64,000 nucleotides of DNA from Odontocerum albicorne. Lineage: Eukaryota; Arthropoda; Insecta; Trichoptera; Odontoceridae. The DNA lies in assembly GCA_949825065.1 (NCBI GenBank), contig OX463845.1:26597108-26661107 (forward strand), given 5' to 3'. Under the pieces are notes generated by a model. The model was not told where the DNA came from. It saw nothing but the letters and a program-made list of their open reading frames with translations, and did no database searches. The translations under genes were made by a program, and so were the position numbers. The number at the start of each line of letters is the position of its first letter. Position 1 is the first letter of the stretch. Below are positions 57,722 through 64,000 of the stretch, piece after piece.

Positions 57722-58468
57722 TATCACGCTATTTTTTTCTGTTGGAATAGGCAGAGAAGGCAGAGCGCTGGACTTTATTATATCTACGTAGATCTTTTTC
57801 CTTTTCCACATTCATTGACTTTCTCATACAACTACGATTTCTCTGACTTTCTATGATTTCTTTCAAAGTGTCATTCGTTTGATCAAACCATACATAATTT
57901 AGTCTTCCATTTTCAGGTATTTTACTCATATTAGCAATGTTTGTTTGTTTTGTTAGTATTTCTTCATTCATTCGATCTACATGACCACACCCATCCAAAA
58001 GTGCTTTCTGTCATTTTTCTCAACACATCAACCATAAGTTCACATTCATTCTTTATCACTTTATTCCGTATTCTATCATAAATAGTCTCTCCATGTATTC
58101 TTATCAATGTACATATTTCTACAGTATTTATTCGGTTCTTTTTAGCCGTTTTCTACGTTCACGTTTCACACCCCCACATCAAAGTTAGAACTCAAATACT
58201 ATTATTTACTGCCTTTTTAGCAGATTTAAATACTCTTTGATTCAATTATATCTCAGTGCCCCATTGAATTTGGTTCATATAGCTAAACACCTTTCGATAT
58301 CCATCTAAACTCTTCATTCATTAGAGAAAATACTACTCAAATAGCGGAATTTTTCAACTTGCTCAAATCTTTCATTCTTCACCAATATATCGCATTGACT
58401 TTTCCTTTCACACCTATCCATCACCAGAACTTTTTCGTTTAGAACAATAATTCTCATATCTAGTGGAT
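57722..58468 (-). mobile_element. LINE-X 3' fragment, longest copy
   Basis: About 750 bp. The minus strand encodes MDGCGHVDRMNEEILTKQTN, then ENGRLNYVWFDQTNDTLKEI and SQRNRSCMRKSMNVEKEKDL at its 3' part. Upstream are the VEMRAL-, GSETW- and SKSAK-type blocks in broken frames. Its 3' end lies at 57722 ('atcacgctatt' on the plus strand). Its 5' edge abuts the tandem array at 58479. Confidence 0.87.
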
Positions 58469-58478
58469 ATCGTGATAT

Positions 58479-58860
58479 TGAAACAAAAGTTGTAACAAAA
58501 GCTAGTGATATTTGTATAAACTACATATATTCCTTTCTAATGTGTTACACTTGTTATCAATTTACTAAGTATAACAAAAGTTGTAAAACAGATGGTGATA
58601 TTTGTATAAACTACATACTCGTATATTCCTTTCTAACGTGTTACACTTGTTATATATTTACTAAGTATAACAAAAGTTGTAACAAAGGAGGGTGATATTT
58701 GTATAAACTATATATAGGTATTCCATTCTAACGTGTTACACTTGTTATTTATTTACTAAGTATAACAAAAGTTGTCACAAAAGATAGTAATATATGCACA
58801 AACTACATGTATCCTTTCTAACGTGTTACACTTGTTTTGTATTTACTAAGTATAACAAAA
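58479..58860 (+). repeat. Tandem array, four units of 90-96 bp
   Basis: 'acaaaagttgt' recurs with its C at 58484, 58575, 58671, 58766 and 58856, giving periods of 91, 96, 95 and 90. Each unit contains 'gatatttgtataaactaca', 'cctttctaacgtgttacac' and 'atttactaagtataac'. Across unit junctions 'gttacacttgttat' faces 'ataacaaaagttgtaac', so a foldback of about 14 bp forms around ATTTACTAAGT. Confidence 0.93.
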
Positions 58861-59732
58861 TAAGAAGAGACACAATAATTTGGAACAAATCATTTCAAAT
58901 AGCTTAATACTCCTGTTTTAACTGATGCGCTTATACATACCCTAAGATAAAATTGAAACAACATATTATCTTAAAAAGCAGCGGGACGTATTGAATACTG
59001 ATTTATTTAAAATTCATTTTGAACGACTTTTTGCTTGCGATTGAATAAACCTCATTTAAACAGCCATTGATTTCGACATTTTATAGTGAATCTATTTAAA
59101 TAAATGTGCAATTTAATTTTCGATGATCACTCCAAATTGAATTATTTATTATCGAAAATAATCAATTCAGAGTCAGTCTGAATTAAGTTTACCGCATAAA
59201 TACAGCCTTTGTTACGTTTTTTCCACATATATATCCACTCTTTATTATTAAGATTAAAAAGGAGCAACGATAAACATCTAACGATACGACTTGTTTTATG
59301 GAAGGAAAAATATTTTTTTTGTTATTGTCACGTTTATTTAAATTGTTTATTTAAATAACATTTCTTTAAAATGTTGTGTCTCTTTCTCTCCCATTTTAAT
59401 GCGTAATATTTTTTCTTTGCAATAACAAACCATGTATTATAGATTTTTAATTAAAATTGAGTGCCCTAAGAAGTCTATCAACGTCTTTAATCTTTCTGAT
59501 GCTGAATACATTTAAATGAGTATTTTTTTTAAACTCATATTTTAATCAATACTCTCAGTCCACAACAATATCTAGGGCCCTCGAAATTATGTAGCAAAGC
59601 CACACATTACGAAATCACTTGAAAACAACGCACAACAAAAGTCCTTCCGAATGTTTTTTTCTGACTAGCTTTATCCGCGTATGTACTATACTTTACACCG
59701 AAAGAAACAAGTACCATGAGTTGTATTTCAAA
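58861..59732. other. AT-rich stretch, nothing recognised
   Basis: No feature supported. Confidence 0.4.
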
Positions 59733-59734
59733 AA

Positions 59735-59845
59735 AAAAAACTTGGACTTTATTTTGTCTCCAAGGGAAATCAGCCCCTAATCTCCAGGCGAAAGAAAAGC
59801 GCTCACATAATATACCTCAGAAGTTGTAGTATGGTACTTTTATTC
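59735..59845 (-). repeat. SINE family A copy, degenerate, minus strand
   Basis: 'ctccaagggaaatcagcccc' stands at the B-box complement and 'aagcgctcacataatatacc' at the A-box complement, ending with 'tcagaagttgtag'. Body barely visible. Confidence 0.5.
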
Positions 59846-60452
59846 AATGTAAAGAATAATGTATATTATATTATATTACACGATCGAATGAGAATATTAT
59901 AAAATAACAAGAATGACTTATTGATTGAGTTTATGTCATTGTGCAAAGTATAAAATAATATGTGGTAGGGAAAGGAGTTTTATATTTATTGAATAGATAT
60001 CGATGAGAAAAAAAATTGTTTTTAACTTCATTTTAAACGCGCTGAATGTACATTAAAATGAGTGATAATTCAGTGCATTTTTTCAACTTTTGTTTACCTT
60101 AATTGCTTTAGTGCTGTTTTGAAAATGGAACAAAATAAATTGTTTTTGAAGCTTTTTAATACTGAAAAGAAAACAAAATAAGACACAAACTAAACACATG
60201 ATATGTACAGTGTATAGGGACTATTCGAGAGGATTTAGTTTTTTCTTTGTATGTAGATATAATCGATAAAAATGGGTTTCGTGAATATACTAGCATTGAA
60301 ATCTTTTACCTTCGACAGATCGTATATGTTATATACAACCTAGGCTTTGGAATATTGAAATTCAAATCGAATTAAACGGGGTTAAAAGTAGCACATTTAA
60401 ATTAATTGCACATTTCGAACGAACGAATGACAAAAGACTGACAAATTGAATC
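59846..60452. other. AT-rich stretch, nothing recognised
   Basis: No feature supported. Confidence 0.4.
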
Positions 60453-60454
60453 CA

Positions 60455-60625
60455 CAAAGTAAACGTGTGTGAAAGTCGTGACACAGGGAGGTTGAAAAAC
60501 TATCGTTTGACCAGAAGAGTGAATTTTCGAAAGAGAAACAGAAGTAACTATATAAATAGATATGTACGAGTATTATGGAGGTCTACCTATCTAATAGAGA
60601 AATGGCGTGACTATATGTTTATATA
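60455..60625 (+). mobile_element. LINE-X tail, degenerate
   Basis: 'gaaagtcgtgacacaggga', 'tcgtttgaccagaagagtga', 'gaaagagaaacagaagtaac', 'gaggtctacctatctaatag' and the terminus 'aatggcgtgactatatg' follow LINE-X order. Confidence 0.6.
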
Positions 60626-61466
60626 AAAATGTTTTATTTATTAACTTTGTGTCTCTAATACAAACATTTCAAAAGAAACATTTCAAAAGATATGTGTTAA
60701 AATTATTAGCTCCAATATTTTATTAAAACTAAAGTAGATTATTCAAATGTATAAATGAAATGCTTACTAACAGGATAAACGATTTTGTTCATTAACATTC
60801 GATTTTATATATAAATTTATATTTCTTTAATGATACGTCTCAATAATAAAATTATATAAACAGGTGAATTATATATATTTTTTAATTAAGAATATAAGAC
60901 AAAAATATTTTATTTTTTTAAATCGTTAACATTTTTTTTTAATATTTGACACTAGTAGCTGTTCAGATAACAAACAATGACATTTTAACAATGTTTAAAA
61001 TTAATTACATATAAAATGCATTCAAAGATGTATGTTTTGTTGAGTCCGAATGCACTCACACTTGTCCAAAAAAATCAAGCAATGAATTTTCGTGCATTGT
61101 ACTAAGGACGTGACCTTATTATCATTATAAGGCCGCAAAGTATCAAATACATGTTTCAAAACAGCATACATTTATATTTGCGCCAAAAGCAATATATTTT
61201 TAATAATATTTTGTTAACGAGTACTGTATTTTTTTTATTTTCACAGTATTCAGTCATTGATAAACTATTAGTTACAGTTCTTACCTTAAGATAAAATCAT
61301 TCGGTAAATAGAAAATTGGGAAACTTGAATCAAAATTGTTAACGCGATGAGAAAACGACTGAGGGCATAAATTAAAAGTCAGCAAAAGTTTTTTTAGCGG
61401 GAGTAGACTCATCTAGAGATCTAAGTATGGAACCCTTCAAAATATCTGAATTAAGGTTGGACATAA
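60626..61466. other. AT-rich stretch, nothing recognised
   Basis: A 15-bp direct duplication 'aaacatttcaaaaga' near 60664. No gene supported. Confidence 0.4.
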
Positions 61467-61469
61467 TGA

Positions 61470-61670
61470 AGAGCGTGATTAGAAGATAAAGTGTTTTCGA
61501 CCTCATCAATCGAGCCTTTGGGCTTTATAACTACTGAAGTAGGTATAGAACTCGTAGTTCGACGTCACAAATGTTAGTAATACTTCTGCACATGAAGATG
61601 CATTAGCACTCTCACATCTAGCGCACGCAAGTTTTGTTTCCAGATGAATTATCTATTAGATTGATTTTAT
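61470..61670 (-). repeat. SINE family C copy
   Basis: Blocks 'cgacctcatcaatcgagcct', 'actactgaagtaggtata', 'gaactcgtagttcgacgtca', 'catctagcgcacgcaag' and 'ccagatgaattatct' align in order with 24893-25150. The head is not preserved. Confidence 0.68.
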
Positions 61671-61802
61671 TATTACATTAAATCAAATATTGCGTTTTTT
61701 TTTTATCAAAGTTATCTTTAATATACACATCGGCTAAATGCTATACCTATATACAAATGTATTACTTACGAAGATGTTTTATCATACCTTCCAAGAGTAC
61801 AG

Positions 61803-61890
61803 TATAACTTGAAGAACTTATTACCATATTGCATTTTTTTCAACCAATCAGAAAGATTCTAAAGATTTGTGAAAGGTTTATGCCAATCCG
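61803..61890 (-). repeat. SINE family A body fragment, minus strand
   Basis: 'ttaccatattgcattttttt' and 'caaccaatcagaaagattct' match the body complement seen at 24073-24250. No head. Confidence 0.55.
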
Positions 61891-62735
61891 ACCACACATC
61901 AATAAATATAGTGTAAAGAGAATAAAAACAAATCGATTTTAGCTTCTTATTTTTACCCAAATACTTCGCATATGCGGTATTCGTTTGATTTGCTTTACTT
62001 TTCAGTAAACTATTTTGTTTGAATAAATATCTTAATAAAACACATTTGTATAAAAGAAATCCACACTTACATTGGTATTTTGCCGTGGTTTTATTTAATA
62101 ACAGAAATGACAGGGAAAAAGCTTCAAATGTTCCCGCAGCAGGCAGAAAAAATTTAATAAAAAAGTAGGACAATAAATAAAAATCTTAATCATTGGATTA
62201 ATTCTGAGGTACCAATGAAATTATTTTGATGAAAAAATCGAAAAAAAATTGAATTTGTAGAAATTTTCTCTCATATGTAATCCAGAAAAATACTGATCTG
62301 AAGGCTTATTTTTTTTTTATAAATATCATTTTATTACATTATTTCCTCATCTTAAAATGTTAAAAATGAATGTCTTTGAACAAATTCTAGAAATATTTTA
62401 TTACCAGGGATAACTTTCATCAATAATATAAATTGAAGATAAAAAACATGTAATTTGTAACGTAAAACAGAGTTTCTTAACAATGGTCGATTATCTTAAT
62501 ATTTCAATATTCAAGTCAAATATCCTTTTTAATCCATCGACACTGATAAAGATGTAAGCATTTCTTTTTCTGACCACATGCAGACAAATGCATAAAAAAA
62601 ATAAAAAAAGCACTGTCGTCGGTGAAAAAGAACAATTCGTTCAATTTTATTGTCATGCATCAATCAAGATCGAATAAGGTCAGCAGTTTTTATATGTCAA
62701 AACAAATATTGAGTCAATCAATACGGAATACGGAG
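61891..62735. other. AT-rich stretch, nothing recognised
   Basis: No feature supported. Confidence 0.4.
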
Positions 62736-62739
62736 CAAT

Positions 62740-62900
62740 TCATCTCTGATTCATCCACAACTCTTTCAATCAATCAAGTCGTGTACGACGTTGTGTACTT
62801 TTCTGAAACCTGGCTCGATTTCACAGTGTCAGATGTTTATTTGGCTGAAATTTATATCATGTTGAATGAAGACGCAATCAAGGTCCAAAATAAAAAGTAA
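62740..62900 (+). pseudogene. LINE endonuclease fragment (CR1/L2/Jockey-like)
   Basis: The open frame contains INQVVYDVVYFSETWLDFTV and SDVYLAEIYIMLNEDAIK. This matches the N-terminal part of LINE endonucleases of the CR1/L2/Jockey type (..YDVI.LSETWL...V.D.E......Y...R.D). Only this block is recognisable. The rest of the frame (from 62622) and the sequence after its stop do not extend the match. It is a different LINE group from the RTE copies, which lack this wording. Confidence 0.5.
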
Positions 62901-64000
62901 ACGTCCGCCATTGTAATGCGTAATCACAAGTCGAGAGATTGGGAATTTATGCAAATCCATGTCAAAGGTGAGGGTATTCAACGAGAGTGGAACGTGATAT
63001 AAACAAAAAGTTAAACAAGGCTCTATGAGGAATAAAATATATTCAACATTCATATTTCCAAAGTTGTGTCACCATATCAAGCGGAATCGTTAACATTTAT
63101 TCTTAATACAGTATTAATATTTCAAGTGAAAAATTATTTATATTATAATACGCTTGTTTATGTAAATATTTGTCTTATCTCTTTACAGTTTCTTTCGCAT
63201 TTAAGTTTTAGAGAAACTGTATGATCTTCAGCAAGGCTGATGGTAATTAGTAATGATAGGTCTTCCTTTCAGTTTCATGGGTCACCACTCAACAAAGATG
63301 AATTATTTATTCGTGTTTTTCTTTTCATTAGGTTTTGTAAAATCACTACTACTCTAAAGCTTTGTAGCCTTTTTTATACAATCACACAAAAGCACTTAAA
63401 TATTTATTTATTAATGGTAAATCTTGCAACTTCTATTATTAAGTTAGTAAAGATTTCATTTTTACGAACATATAGTAGGGTTAAATACTTATTACACGAA
63501 AACTTTTTTGCGCTTATTTGAAATGCTCCAATTTGAATTTCAAACATTAAAATTAACTCAACATACTTTATTATGTTAATTATGTTGAAAACCTCCCTTT
63601 GTTTTAAAACAACTAGTAATAACCCGTCAATTATAACGGAACTATTATTTTTCTGCATTATGATGCTTTGCTAGTCTCGTTGCAATATCATGTCGTCGTG
63701 TTACTTTTTTATTTTTCTAGTTTTGCTTGTTCATTGTTGATTGACGCGGTCGTCTTTTCTTTTTAGCATCTATAACACTTTTTGCAACCATCTGTTAGAA
63801 AAATCAATCATTCTCACTCATTTTAAACTACTTTCCCGTTTAAATTTTTATAGTTTACTGTCTAGCACTGTTCTTTATAAGTACATTATTTTTCATTGTT
63901 GTTTTACATCTTATAACCATGTCAAGAGTGACAGCTGTCAAACAGTGTTTGAAAAAAAAAGTTCTATGATATTAATTATATAACAGTGATACATATTATA
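62901..64000. other. AT-rich stretch to window end, nothing recognised
   Basis: Open frames at 63240-63521 and 63741-63983 are AT-driven and hydrophobic. No repeat partner seen. Confidence 0.4.

Noticed and set aside
62829..63053. 74-codon minus-strand frame
   Set aside because: Overlaps the plus-strand LINE endonuclease scrap and shows no motif of its own.

Overview
The window looks like AT-rich nuclear DNA from an arthropod, most likely an insect. I base this on the roughly two-thirds A+T composition, the absence of any long host ORF or operon, and a repeat landscape of RTE-type LINEs, tRNA-derived SINEs, mariner, hAT and Helitron remnants. The order cannot be fixed from the sequence alone. 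A 200-base N run at 1522-1721 is a scaffold gap. I found no convincing complete host gene, no tRNA with an intact cloverleaf, no rRNA and no CRISPR. The window reads as an intergenic or intronic stretch built from layers of transposable elements.

Layout. 1-5.5 kb: a LINE copy (called LINE-X here) on the plus strand is split by a block holding a nearly full-length RTE retrotransposon on the minus strand, a second RTE fragment, the gap and a 380-bp (AT)n array. 5.5-16 kb: mostly anonymous AT-rich DNA with LINE-X tails, a short retroelement with a 17-bp target-site duplication and a hammerhead-like core (8.7 kb), a 26-bp minisatellite and a CpG-rich island (15-15.8 kb). 16-29 kb: dense SINEs on both strands, a 44-bp x 6 expansion inside one SINE (17.5 kb), a mariner N-terminal remnant (22.4 kb), and an inverted-repeat element whose arms carry hammerhead-like cores (27.8 kb). 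29-35 kb is poor in recognisable features. 35-45.6 kb: a tail-to-tail LINE-X pair, a 500-bp hAT element with a perfect 8-bp TSD, an unidentified open reading frame at 39 kb, a mariner C-terminal remnant, several LINE tails and a Helitron helicase fragment. 46-64 kb: more SINEs, a second inverted-repeat element (48.9 kb), LINE-X copies on both strands, a ~93-bp satellite-like array (58.5 kb) and a LINE endonuclease scrap (62.8 kb).

The window holds LINE-X (about a dozen 3' fragments), three tRNA-headed SINE families (A, B, C) and two related small families that share a GAAACCGGTA core. The shared-core families are the strongest candidate for something under-described: in both, every conserved hammerhead-ribozyme core position (CUGANGA, GAA, A-U closing pair, cleavage UH) is present in the best copy. 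That is a pattern read by eye and not proof of activity. A second unexplained signal is the octamer TACGAGTA/TACTCGTA, which I counted 22 times across the window, well above what the base composition predicts.
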